This document shows positions 1 through 7,137 of a stretch of 56,559 bases of DNA, in pieces. The first letter of the stretch is position 1, and each line of letters starts with the position of its first letter. Both the position numbers and the translations under genes were made by a program. Under the pieces are notes generated by a model. The model made no database searches, was not told the DNA's origin, and saw only the letters and a program-made list of their open reading frames with translations. Source of the DNA: Cyclobacteriaceae bacterium. GTDB taxonomy: Bacteria > Bacteroidota > Bacteroidia > Cytophagales > Cyclobacteriaceae. The stretch lies in assembly GCA_022841475.1 (NCBI GenBank), contig JALHRJ010000027.1, forward strand, positions 1 to 56,559, in the 5' to 3' direction.

Positions 1-570
1 CTTTTTAATGAATACCAGTTTCTTGGTAAAAAGTATGACTTGATTGACTTTCAATTGCATCCAACCCAGTGGAAATTTCTTCGCTTGCGACCTGCTAATT
101 TTCCTACCATCCGGATCGCACAGTTAGCAGCCTTGCTGGCAGCCAATAAAAATATTTTTTCAACCTTGTTAGAATTGAAGGATTATAAATCTTTGGTTCG
201 TTTCTTCGAAATCCAACCTTCTGGGTATTGGCAGCATCATTATCGGTTCGGTAAAAAATCAAAAGCGAGAGTTCCTGATTTTGGAGATTCCAGTCGCGAT
301 ATTATCATCATCAATACCGTTGTGCCTTTGCTGGTTGCCTACGGCCAATCCCGCGATGATTGGAGTTTGGTAGAGCGTGCCGTAACTATTATGCAATCCT
401 TACCCACAGAAAAAAATAGAATCACCCGACTGTGGAACGAGTTGGGGTATGCAAGTAAGACCGCATTCGACTCGCAAGGATTGATCGAATTATACAATAA
501 TTATTGCCAGCGCAGAGAGTGTCTCAATTGTGCTATTGGTTCGGCAATTTTAAAGCCTCAGACACAATGA
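1..570 (+). CDS. DUF2851 family protein, 3' fragment
   Basis: The reading frame is open from base 1, so the start lies upstream of the window and only the last 189 residues are seen. The fragment carries the pattern FLRLRPANFPTIRIAQ (about residues 26-41), typical of the DUF2851 family of Bacteroidota, and ends with the CLNCAIG segment that closes these proteins. The biochemical role of the family is not established. The stop codon overlaps the ATG of the following membrane-protein gene (ATGA at 567-570), so the two are probably translationally coupled. Family assignment is from remembered motifs; function is unknown. Confidence 0.8.
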   Translation, partial: LFNEYQFLGKKYDLIDFQLHPTQWKFLRLRPANFPTIRIAQLAALLAANKNIFSTLLELKDYKSLVRFFEIQPSGYWQHHYRFGKKSKARVPDFGDSSRDIIIINTVVPLLVAYGQSRDDWSLVERAVTIMQSLPTEKNRITRLWNELGYASKTAFDSQGLIELYNNYCQRRECLNCAIGSAILKPQTQ

Positions 571-1823
571 TTTTCCTCCATATAGTTATACTGGGATGTC
601 TTGCATGGCTACATTTTAAAAAATCTGCTGGCGACCATAAAGTTCTGTATGGATTTGCCTTAATATTTAAACTTGTAATGGGTATTGCGCTGGGCCTTGT
701 TTACCGGTATTATTATCAGGCCAACGACACGTGGTTATTTTTTGAAGATGCTGGTAAGCTAGCCGACTTAGCACGCGGAGATTTTAGGTCGTACTTACAA
801 TTTCTTTGGCGTGCCGATCAATCACAACCTGTGTGGCACCTGCTGGCCAATACGCAAGAGCGATCACTTTTTTTTGTGAAGATCGTAAGTGGTTTTGCGT
901 TGATCAGTGGTAAGAGCTATTGGATCAATGCGATTTATTTTTCGTTTATCTCATTTATCAGTTGCTGGTATTTATTTCAAACGGTTATTAAGAATTTTGC
1001 TGAATCAACCAAACCAGCAGCGCTTGCGTTTCTATTTTTACCCTCTGTTATATTCTGGAGTTCAGGCATTGTCAAAGAAACATTGGCATTAGCCGGACTG
1101 TATTGCCTCGCTTCGGTATTTATAAAAATTATTAAAGGCGATACTCGCACCTGGGTGGAGTGGGTGTTGGTGCTCTTTTCGTTTTATGTTGCGTGGAGTC
1201 TTAAGTATTATTGGACAGCGTTGTTTATGGCGGTTGTCACCACTTCATTAATTATATTCCTATTACGGAAACGTGTAGTTGGTTTACAACGCTATAAACT
1301 TATTGGTTGGGTAGTTATTTTTTTTACGCTTAGCGCCATCGCCAGCCAGCTGCATCCTAACTTTTACCTGAGTCGTTTTTTGAGTGTTTTGATCACCAAC
1401 CACGATGATTTTGTAAAAATCTCAAGGCCAGCTGCGCTTATTCATTACTACCAACTGACTGCATCCTGGTTGAGTATTTTTCTCAATGCGCCATGGGCAC
1501 TTTTCTCTGGTTTATTCCGGCCATTTATAGTTGAGGCTAATGGAATGATCCCGGTTTTTGCTTCAATTGAAAACCTGGTTTTATTAGTTTTAACAGGAGC
1601 ATGTTTCTTCCATAGAAAAGCACAGCCTGTGGATAGATTACTATTTTTTTCGACCGTGGTTTATGTTGTCTTGTTATGTGTATTTCTTGCTTTATCAACA
1701 CCTAACCTGGGCAGCTTATCTCGCTATCGTGTAGGGTTCCTTCCATTTTTTACATTTATCATTTCGTACCGCAATCCATTGCTGCAATATTTGTTTGCTA
1801 GAATTAGTTTTTTGCGAACATAG
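567..1823 (+). CDS. multi-pass inner-membrane protein, possibly glycosyltransferase-like
   Basis: A 418-residue, strongly hydrophobic protein with roughly nine to eleven membrane segments spread over its whole length. The ATG at 567 overlaps the preceding stop; an in-frame upstream codon at 504 would start inside the neighbour and lacks support. About residues 157-170 carry FLPSVIFWSSGIVKE, a segment that resembles membrane polysaccharide polymerases and GT-C-like transferases of Bacteroidota, but I do not see a diagnostic catalytic motif. The next gene is a NeuD/PglD-type sugar acyltransferase, which fits a surface-glycan role. That role is inference; a plain hypothetical membrane protein is the safe call. 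Confidence 0.75.
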   Translation: MIFLHIVILGCLAWLHFKKSAGDHKVLYGFALIFKLVMGIALGLVYRYYYQANDTWLFFEDAGKLADLARGDFRSYLQFLWRADQSQPVWHLLANTQERSLFFVKIVSGFALISGKSYWINAIYFSFISFISCWYLFQTVIKNFAESTKPAALAFLFLPSVIFWSSGIVKETLALAGLYCLASVFIKIIKGDTRTWVEWVLVLFSFYVAWSLKYYWTALFMAVVTTSLIIFLLRKRVVGLQRYKLIGWVVIFFTLSAIASQLHPNFYLSRFLSVLITNHDDFVKISRPAALIHYYQLTASWLSIFLNAPWALFSGLFRPFIVEANGMIPVFASIENLVLLVLTGACFFHRKAQPVDRLLFFSTVVYVVLLCVFLALSTPNLGSLSRYRVGFLPFFTFIISYRNPLLQYLFARISFLRT

Positions 1824-1838
1824 ATCAGTCATAATCTT

Positions 1839-1846
1839 TACCTTTG
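1839..1846 (+). promoter_or_regulatory. Bacteroidota -7 box for the NeuD-like gene
   Basis: TACCTTTG matches the TAnnTTTG -7 consensus exactly and ends four bases before the ATG at 1851. Transcription would start at or very near the start codon. A TTG at 1812-1814 could be the -33 element but the 24-nt gap is longer than usual. Confidence 0.55.
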
Positions 1847-1850
1847 CCGT

Positions 1851-2489
1851 ATGGAAAATCCGGTAATCATCTTTGGTGCCAATCATTTGGGCCGGGCTGC
1901 TAAAGAAATTTTTGAAACCAATAGTGTGGTGGTGTATGGTTTTTTGGATGACGATAAGAAACTGCACAACATCGAGATTGATGAAGCAGTAGTTTTAGGT
2001 GATACCGACAATGATGGATTTCTTAAACTGATTGGTAAAAAATGTGAGGCTTTTGTTGCGGTTGATGATAACAAGCTCAGAAAAAATCTTGTCAATATGC
2101 TGCATGAAGTTCGGCATGTACAACCTGTCAATGCCATTCATTCCCAATCCGTAGTTTCGCTAAAAGCCATTCTTGGACATGGTAATTTTATAGACTACGG
2201 TGCTTATCTCGCGCCCGGTGCTAAAATGGGAAGTCATTGCATTCTTAATGCACGCGTTACCATTGGCGTTGATTCATCGCTGGGTGATTTTGTTCAGGTG
2301 GGTGCTGGAAGTACCATCAATGCCGGTGTAACTATCGAAGACGAAGTATTTATCGGTTCAGGCGTAACGATTGTTTCCGGAGTTACGGTAGGCAAGGGTG
2401 CACGTATTGGTGCGGGCTCGGTTGTAGTTGCCGCTGTAAAAGCCGGTGAAACTGTATTTGGAAATCCGGCACAAAAGATAAAAAGCTAG
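1851..2489 (+). CDS. NeuD/PglD-family sugar O-/N-acyltransferase
   Basis: 212 residues. The N-terminus (IIFGANHLGRAAKEIFE, about 5-21) is a PglD_N-type nucleotide-sugar-binding Rossmann-like region. From about residue 95 to 205 there are left-handed beta-helix hexapeptide repeats with regular I/V-G-x-G spacing (GHGNFIDYGAYLAPGAKMG onward), followed by the closing VFGNPAQKI typical of this family. Known members transfer acetyl groups to sugars or nucleotide sugars for sialic acid, bacillosamine or surface glycans, acting in the cytoplasm as trimers. The exact substrate cannot be read from the sequence. It has its own exact -7 box four bases before ATG 1851 and lies 4 bp before the nucleoside phosphorylase gene, suggesting one transcript. 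Confidence 0.85.
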   Translation: MENPVIIFGANHLGRAAKEIFETNSVVVYGFLDDDKKLHNIEIDEAVVLGDTDNDGFLKLIGKKCEAFVAVDDNKLRKNLVNMLHEVRHVQPVNAIHSQSVVSLKAILGHGNFIDYGAYLAPGAKMGSHCILNARVTIGVDSSLGDFVQVGAGSTINAGVTIEDEVFIGSGVTIVSGVTVGKGARIGAGSVVVAAVKAGETVFGNPAQKIKS

Positions 2490-2493
2490 TGTC

Positions 2494-3354
2494 ATGGCAA
2501 AAATTTCTGAAACTGATCTTGTCTTAAACCCTGATGGAAGTGTCTATCATTTAAACCTGTTGCCTAAAAATATTTCGGATACCATCATTGCCGTGGGCGA
2601 TCCCAGTCGCGTATATATGGTGAGCCAGCATTTTGATGAAGTGGAATTTGAAATGAATAAGCGTGAGTTCATCACCCACGTGGGCAAGTATAAAGGCAAG
2701 CGCATTACTGTAATCAGCACGGGTATTGGCACCGATAACGTTGAGATCTTTCTTACTGAACTCGATGCGTTGGCGAATATTGATTTGAAAACCCGCGAAC
2801 CAAAAGCACGAAAGAAGAAATTAAAAATCATTCGCATCGGCACATCGGGTGCTTTGCAGGAGGATATTCCAGTCGGTTCACATCTGGTTTCCGATTATGC
2901 TGTCGGGCTGGATAATCTCATGAATTTTTATGATTTGCCGATGGATGATTTTGAGGCTGGACTCGCGCACGATATTCAAAAGAAGACGGGGCTACCGTTT
3001 ATGCCTTATGTGGTGCGGGGTTCAGAGCTGTTACGCGATCAGATTGGCGGCACGGATATGATCAAAGGAAATACCGTAACGTGCCCGGGATTTTATGCTC
3101 CGCAAGGGCGCATCTTACGGTTGCCTATCCGGTACCCTAAACTACTGGAAGACTTAAACTATTATAACAAAGGTGACTTATGGCTCACCAATTTTGAAAT
3201 GGAGACCTCGGCTTATTATGCCTTTGGCCGGATGATGGGCCATGAGATGTTAAGCGCCAATGCCATTATAGCCAACCGTATTAAAACCAAATTCTCAAAA
3301 GACCCGCATAAGATTGTTGAGAGCCTGGTCAAAAAAGTATTGGATAGGGTATAA
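2494..3354 (+). CDS. nucleoside phosphorylase (PNP/UDP phosphorylase family)
   Basis: 286 residues, usual for the hexameric purine/uridine phosphorylase family, which splits nucleosides with phosphate to free base plus (deoxy)ribose-1-phosphate in salvage. Visible signatures are GDPSRV (35-40, phosphate loop), STGIGTDN (75-82), the IRIGTSGALQ strand-turn (about 113-122, phosphate-binding Arg) and FEMETSAYYAFG near residue 235, which carries the ribose-binding Met-Glu pair. It follows the acyltransferase by 4 bp. Base preference (uridine versus purine) cannot be decided by eye. The convergent neighbour at 3394-4170 also has a nucleoside-type fold, which may be coincidence. Confidence 0.88.
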   Translation: MAKISETDLVLNPDGSVYHLNLLPKNISDTIIAVGDPSRVYMVSQHFDEVEFEMNKREFITHVGKYKGKRITVISTGIGTDNVEIFLTELDALANIDLKTREPKARKKKLKIIRIGTSGALQEDIPVGSHLVSDYAVGLDNLMNFYDLPMDDFEAGLAHDIQKKTGLPFMPYVVRGSELLRDQIGGTDMIKGNTVTCPGFYAPQGRILRLPIRYPKLLEDLNYYNKGDLWLTNFEMETSAYYAFGRMMGHEMLSANAIIANRIKTKFSKDPHKIVESLVKKVLDRV

Positions 3355-3393
3355 TCAAAATTATTTTGATGACTGATTACTTTCTATCTGATT

Positions 3394-4170
3394 TTACTTC
3401 TTTGCGATAATCTTCCTAAAGATACCCGAAGCAACAACCACCAATAGTTTTGTACCAGCATCAAAACGAATTTTCACCAGGCTGTCTTTGGTCTGTTTGT
3501 TTATCGTAAGTATTTCGCCTTTACCATAATTGATGTGGAAAATTGAATCGCCAACTTTTAATTTATCAATATCTTGTTGCGTAAACAGATCGCCAACGAA
3601 TTCAGGAAGAGGCGAGATTACCGGCAAGTGACTTTCATGCTTTTCAGCTTCGTCTTCAGTGGATAAAGGGGGTGTTATTAATTCTTGAATTATTTCGGGT
3701 GCCTGCGCAGATCCAATATTCAATCTGTTTAGTATTGAATTGGGTTCCGGCTTGTTTGCGAACACTTTTTTTAGTGCTTCACTAAGAGTTTCAATTTCGC
3801 TTTGAACGGTATCGATCCGCAACGATTCATCATATTCTAATACCTCGTATTCCGGAATATTGGCCGTCAGGATCGTTTTGAGATCTTTCATTAAAACTAT
3901 CGGTAGTTCCATGCTTTGGCGGATGGCAAACCCATAGAGTGCATGGGGGTCGTTTGAGCTCAAATCGCAGAGAACGATATCACTTTCTATGATCGTATTG
4001 ATGATGTCCAACGGAGTTTCCTGGATAGTCGGATCATCCATGCGGATGGGACTAAACCCAGCGAACCGGCATGCCGGAACAAGAATGTATTGATAAACCC
4101 TACCAATGTGCCCTTTTGCATATCCTTCCGGATCGTTGTTGGGCATAATAATAAAACATTTCTTTTCCAT
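3394..4170 (-). CDS. deoxyribosyltransferase/TIR-like domain fused to UvrD/PcrA-type Tudor-like domain
   Basis: 258 residues in three parts. Residues about 1-140 resemble the nucleoside 2-deoxyribosyltransferase/TIR-like Rossmann fold: CFIIMP at 5-10, IIESDIVLCDLSS at 60-72, then NDPHALYGFAIRQS at 73-86. In relatives the last segment reads like NPNVLYELGIRQA with a catalytic-type Glu; here that position is Gly80. A polar linker follows (about 145-200). Residues about 203-254 (VGDSIFHINYGKGEI, then IRFDAGTKLLVV) look like the small Tudor-like C-terminal domain of UvrD/PcrA helicases, which binds RNA polymerase. Cytoplasmic, no signal peptide. It stands alone, convergent to the phosphorylase gene. 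Domain similarities are by pattern; function is unknown. Confidence 0.72.
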   Translation of the reverse strand: MEKKCFIIMPNNDPEGYAKGHIGRVYQYILVPACRFAGFSPIRMDDPTIQETPLDIINTIIESDIVLCDLSSNDPHALYGFAIRQSMELPIVLMKDLKTILTANIPEYEVLEYDESLRIDTVQSEIETLSEALKKVFANKPEPNSILNRLNIGSAQAPEIIQELITPPLSTEDEAEKHESHLPVISPLPEFVGDLFTQQDIDKLKVGDSIFHINYGKGEILTINKQTKDSLVKIRFDAGTKLLVVVASGIFRKIIAKK

Positions 4171-4300
4171 AAAGTGCTGTTAACTACAAGAACAAAGGTA
4201 ATGTATTGTAATAATAACGAATCGAAAGAGTTAGGATATCCTGTTTTTTTTTGCTAGACCTGAGTCGCTAAAATGAATGAAAGAATTGTTACCTTGTAGT

Positions 4301-4705
4301 ATGAAATTCTTAATCATCATTTGCCTTTTTCTTGCGGCTTGTTCATCCCATGTAAATAGATCCACAAGCACTGAACCAAGTGCCGTTTCCAATCCCAACA
4401 CGTTTAGTCCTGACAACCCAGCCATGTCATTAGCGGATTATTTAAAGCGAGTGCCGGGGGTGCATGTGTCGCAAAATAACGGCACTACCATGGTTACGGT
4501 GCGGGGGACCAACACACTAGACGGACAACGGGAGCCCTTGTTTATTATCAATGGTGCTAATGTTGGGTTTGGCTACGAAAGGGCTGAGCCTCTGGTGGCT
4601 ATCACCGATATTGCCAGTGTACAGGTATTGAAATCGGGTCAGGAAACTGCAGCGTATGGTATGCAAGGCACCAATGGTGTGATTGTTATTAGAACTAAAA
4701 AGTAG
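4301..4705 (+). CDS. small lipoprotein made of a TonB-receptor plug domain
   Basis: 134 residues from ATG 4301, chosen over an in-frame upstream start at 4277 because it gives a clean lipoprotein signal with lipobox LAAC (11-14, Cys14). After a short Ser/Asn-rich spacer, residues about 45-134 form a SusC/TonB-receptor plug-like domain: SLADYLKRVPGVHV, MVTVRGTN, PLFIINGANVG, a D-I-x-x-V-x-V-L-K segment, then YGMQGTNGVIVIRTKK. No beta-barrel follows. Such plug-only proteins occur in Bacteroidota but their role is not established; binding to a surface ligand or to a TonB partner is inference. A near-consensus -7 box (TACCTTGT, 4290-4297) sits three bases before the ATG. Confidence 0.82.
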   Translation: MKFLIIICLFLAACSSHVNRSTSTEPSAVSNPNTFSPDNPAMSLADYLKRVPGVHVSQNNGTTMVTVRGTNTLDGQREPLFIINGANVGFGYERAEPLVAITDIASVQVLKSGQETAAYGMQGTNGVIVIRTKK

Positions 4706-4719
4706 AAAATCCGAGACTT

Positions 4720-4974
4720 CTACCTTGAAGAAGTCATACTCTCCATTCGCACAATATGCTTACTGGCATTGTAAGGATCGTTGTTATAAAAGCCTGACAA
4801 AATACGATGCGCAATTTGCTCCACAATTAACTCGTCATCTGTCTTACCTTCTTTTCCGCGCCAGAAAACCCGCTGCGGGTGCCGCTTCATATCATCCACA
4901 TACGATTTGGCATGATTAAACTGATCATCCGAAAAGGTGATCGTAAAACAAGTTTTAACTTTTTGTGTCTCCAT
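4720..4974 (-). CDS. small conserved-looking hypothetical protein
   Basis: 84 residues, polar, with no signal peptide or membrane segment. The composition (regular mix of charged and hydrophobic residues, TITFSDDQFNHAKSYVDDM near the N-terminus, DDELIVEQIAHRIL around residues 45-58) looks like a folded protein rather than an antisense shadow, and no competing gene covers this stretch. It is convergent with the plug lipoprotein, 14 bp apart. I do not recognise the family and no function is proposed. Confidence 0.6.
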   Translation of the reverse strand: METQKVKTCFTITFSDDQFNHAKSYVDDMKRHPQRVFWRGKEGKTDDELIVEQIAHRILSGFYNNDPYNASKHIVRMESMTSSR

Positions 4975-5105
4975 AGTGATGAAATAATGACAATTATTAT
5001 GCCGCTGCTATCATGCGATTTTACAAAAAATTTCAAATGTGAGTCAATTGTTGTGCCCGTCTGCGGGCATCCTTGTTCGGGTGTGGTACATCGGCTATTA
5101 AAGAT

Positions 5106-5113
5106 TAAATTTG
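5106..5113 (+). promoter_or_regulatory. Bacteroidota -7 box for the M16 peptidase gene
   Basis: TAAATTTG fits TAnnTTTG and ends ten bases before the ATG at 5124. No TTG lies at the expected -33 distance. Confidence 0.4.
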
Positions 5114-5123
5114 TGGTTCGCTT

Positions 5124-6359
5124 ATGAGAGAATACGAGATATATACCTTGAAGAACGGCATCCGTGTTATTCACAACCGGGTATCTACCACAAAAATTGT
5201 ACACTGTGGCATCATGCTAGACATTGGTAGCCGCGATGAGAATGCCAATAACCAGGGCATCGCTCATTTTTGGGAACACATGGCCTTTAAAGGCACCCGC
5301 AAACGAAAGGCTTTTCATATTTTAAATAGATTAGAGTCGTTGGGGGGTGAACTGAATGCTTTCACCGACAAAGAAAAAATTCTGTTTTATGCATCGGTCC
5401 GCGATGAATATTTTGAACGGGCTGTTGAATTGCTTACCGATATTACCTTCGACTCCGTTTTCCCCGATACACAAATTGAGAAAGAAAGAAATGTAATTCT
5501 GGAAGAGATGTCCATGTATCACGATGATCCGGAAGATTCTTTGCAGGATGAATTTGATGGCGTTGTCTTTGCAGGACATTCATTGGGTATGAATATTCTG
5601 GGAACAGAGAAGACGGTGGGATCATTTAAACGAAAAGACTTTCGCGCTTTCGTAAAGGAACATCTCGATACAAGAAGAATTGTCTTTTCGTGCGTTGGTA
5701 ATATTTCTATGGAACAGGTTATCCGCCTTGCTGAACGATACCTTGGTGCAATTCCTGCCTCGGCATCTAAAAAAAAACGAATCCGGTTTGCTGACTACAA
5801 ACCTAGGCAGGTTGTATTGCAACGACCAGTTAAACAAGCAAGGTGTGCGTTAGGTCGAACAGCTTATTCTTTCAGTGATGACAAACGCAGTCCATTTTAT
5901 ATGTTGAGTAGCATTCTCGGTGGGTCGGGCATGAATTCAAGACTTAACCTGGCGCTGCGCGAGAAACATGGCTACGTATATTCCATCGGGGCGCAATATG
6001 TTCCGTTCACCGATACAGGCTTGTTTGTGATTTCGTTCGGCACCGAACCCTCGCAAATGAAAAAGGGAATTGCATTGGTAAAGCAAGAACTGAAAAGGCT
6101 GCGTGATGAGCCCTTGGGAATTAAGCAACTCGCTTCGAGCAAAGAACAAATTCTGGGTCAGATTGCAATGGCTGAGGAAAATAATATCAGTTTTATGATC
6201 ATGATGGCGAAGAATCTGTTGGATCAAGGCCGTGTTACCTCCCTGGAGGAGATTTTTGATCGGGTAAAAGCAACTTCAGCACTGAAACTTCAGGAGCTTG
6301 CCAACGAAATGTTTGACGAACGAAAGTTAAGTTGTCTGATTATGGAACCCATTCGCTGA
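5124..6359 (+). CDS. M16 family zinc peptidase (pitrilysin/processing peptidase type)
   Basis: 411 residues, the size of single-chain bacterial M16B peptidases. The inverted zinc motif HxxEH is present as HFWEH (48-52) and the third ligand is the Glu of ERNVILEEM (E128, 76 residues after His52). The second half (SSILGGSGMNSRLNLALREKHGYVYSIGA) is the usual M16 C-terminal domain with the Arg/Tyr substrate-binding region. There is no clear signal peptide, so a cytoplasmic role, or export by another route, remains open. All catalytic residues are present. Its stop overlaps the start of the O-methyltransferase gene (TGATG at 6357-6361), so the two are coupled; the pairing is seen in Bacteroidota but its meaning is not obvious. 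Confidence 0.92.
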   Translation: MREYEIYTLKNGIRVIHNRVSTTKIVHCGIMLDIGSRDENANNQGIAHFWEHMAFKGTRKRKAFHILNRLESLGGELNAFTDKEKILFYASVRDEYFERAVELLTDITFDSVFPDTQIEKERNVILEEMSMYHDDPEDSLQDEFDGVVFAGHSLGMNILGTEKTVGSFKRKDFRAFVKEHLDTRRIVFSCVGNISMEQVIRLAERYLGAIPASASKKKRIRFADYKPRQVVLQRPVKQARCALGRTAYSFSDDKRSPFYMLSSILGGSGMNSRLNLALREKHGYVYSIGAQYVPFTDTGLFVISFGTEPSQMKKGIALVKQELKRLRDEPLGIKQLASSKEQILGQIAMAEENNISFMIMMAKNLLDQGRVTSLEEIFDRVKATSALKLQELANEMFDERKLSCLIMEPIR

Positions 6360-6994
6360 TGGAATTTTTGCCGGAGAATATTGCCCTTTATAGTGCTGAA
6401 CATACATCGCCTGAATCGGATTTGTTGAAACAGATCAATCGAGATACACATGCCAGGGTGATGATGCCGCGTATGTTGTCGGGTCATGTGCAAGGGAGAT
6501 TCTTGTCCATGGTCAGCAAATTCTTGCAACCGAAGACTATTTTGGAGATTGGCACTTATACAGGATACTCAGCTATTTGCCTGGCGGAAGGATTAGCACC
6601 CGAAGGCCACTTGATTACAATTGATATGAATGAAGAACTGGAAACACGGGTTAGGAGCTACTTTTCTAAGGCCGGATTAACATCCAAAATAGATTATCGT
6701 ATAGGTGACGCTGCCAAAATAATTCCTACGTTGAATCAAAATTTTGATCTGGTATTTATTGATGCCGACAAAGAAAACTATGCTCTTTATTACGACCTGG
6801 TTTTTGAAAAGGTAAACCCAGGAGGGGCTATTCTTGCCGATAATGTTCTTTGGAGTGGCAAGGTAACGCAGTCTAAAACTGATAAAGACACCCGTGCCCT
6901 TATAGAATTCAATAAAAAAATACAAGCTGATGACAGGGTAGAGAACCTGTTGCTTCCTTTGCGGGATGGGATTATGATGATCCGTAAGAAATAA
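6359..6994 (+). CDS. class I SAM-dependent O-methyltransferase (family 3)
   Basis: 211 residues. The ATG at 6359 is chosen because it overlaps the previous stop and leaves a normal N-terminus; an upstream in-frame TTG at 6332 lies inside the peptidase gene. Motifs of the caffeoyl-CoA/catechol O-methyltransferase-like family are clear: LEIGTYTGYS (62-71, SAM binding), FIDADKENY (133-141, metal-binding Asp) and DNVLWSGKV (161-169, second metal Asp/Asn). Such enzymes methylate catechol-type hydroxyls using SAM and Mg2+; the substrate here is unknown. Cytoplasmic. Followed by a repeat-bearing intergenic region rather than another gene of the operon. Confidence 0.9.
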   Translation: MEFLPENIALYSAEHTSPESDLLKQINRDTHARVMMPRMLSGHVQGRFLSMVSKFLQPKTILEIGTYTGYSAICLAEGLAPEGHLITIDMNEELETRVRSYFSKAGLTSKIDYRIGDAAKIIPTLNQNFDLVFIDADKENYALYYDLVFEKVNPGGAILADNVLWSGKVTQSKTDKDTRALIEFNKKIQADDRVENLLLPLRDGIMMIRKK

Positions 6995-7003
6995 TTGCCA
7001 ATT

Positions 7004-7109
7004 CCCTCACCCTATACATACTCACGCAATTATTAGGTGCAATCTTCCCTCTCCCTGGGGAGAGGGCGACTAAACCAGATCTTTAAAATTAGCAGTATCT
7101 GGGTGAGGG
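7004..7109. repeat. intergenic palindromic repeat element
   Basis: The outer arms CCCTCACCC (7004-7012) and GGGTGAGGG (7101-7109) are perfect 9-bp inverted repeats. Between them, 7047-7066 is a 9-2-9 perfect palindrome with arms CCCTCTCCC and GGGAGAGGG. The compact GC-rich nested palindrome fills the gap between the methyltransferase and the transglycosylase genes and looks like a dispersed REP/MITE-type element. It may also act as a structured terminator, although no U-tract follows. Confidence 0.65.
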
Positions 7110-7125
7110 TTATTCAATTATTATC

Positions 7126-7133
7126 TACCTTTG
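7126..7133 (+). promoter_or_regulatory. Bacteroidota -7 box for the transglycosylase gene
   Basis: TACCTTTG, an exact TAnnTTTG match, ends four bases before ATG 7138, the same layout as at 1839-1851. Confidence 0.55.
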
Positions 7134-7137
7134 CACA

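Noticed and set aside
3394..4170. An anti-phage defence island based on the TIR-like domain
   Set aside because: Neighbours are metabolic or unrelated genes and no other defence-type gene is seen; the protein alone does not make a system.
5054..5069. Hairpin TGCCCG/CGGGCA as a terminator
   Set aside because: Short stem, no U-tract and no gene ends close by on either strand in the right orientation.
4683..5204. Several overlapping frames around the small gene at 4720-4974 and before the M16 gene
   Set aside because: They overlap each other and lack start signals; only the 84-residue frame has a protein-like composition.
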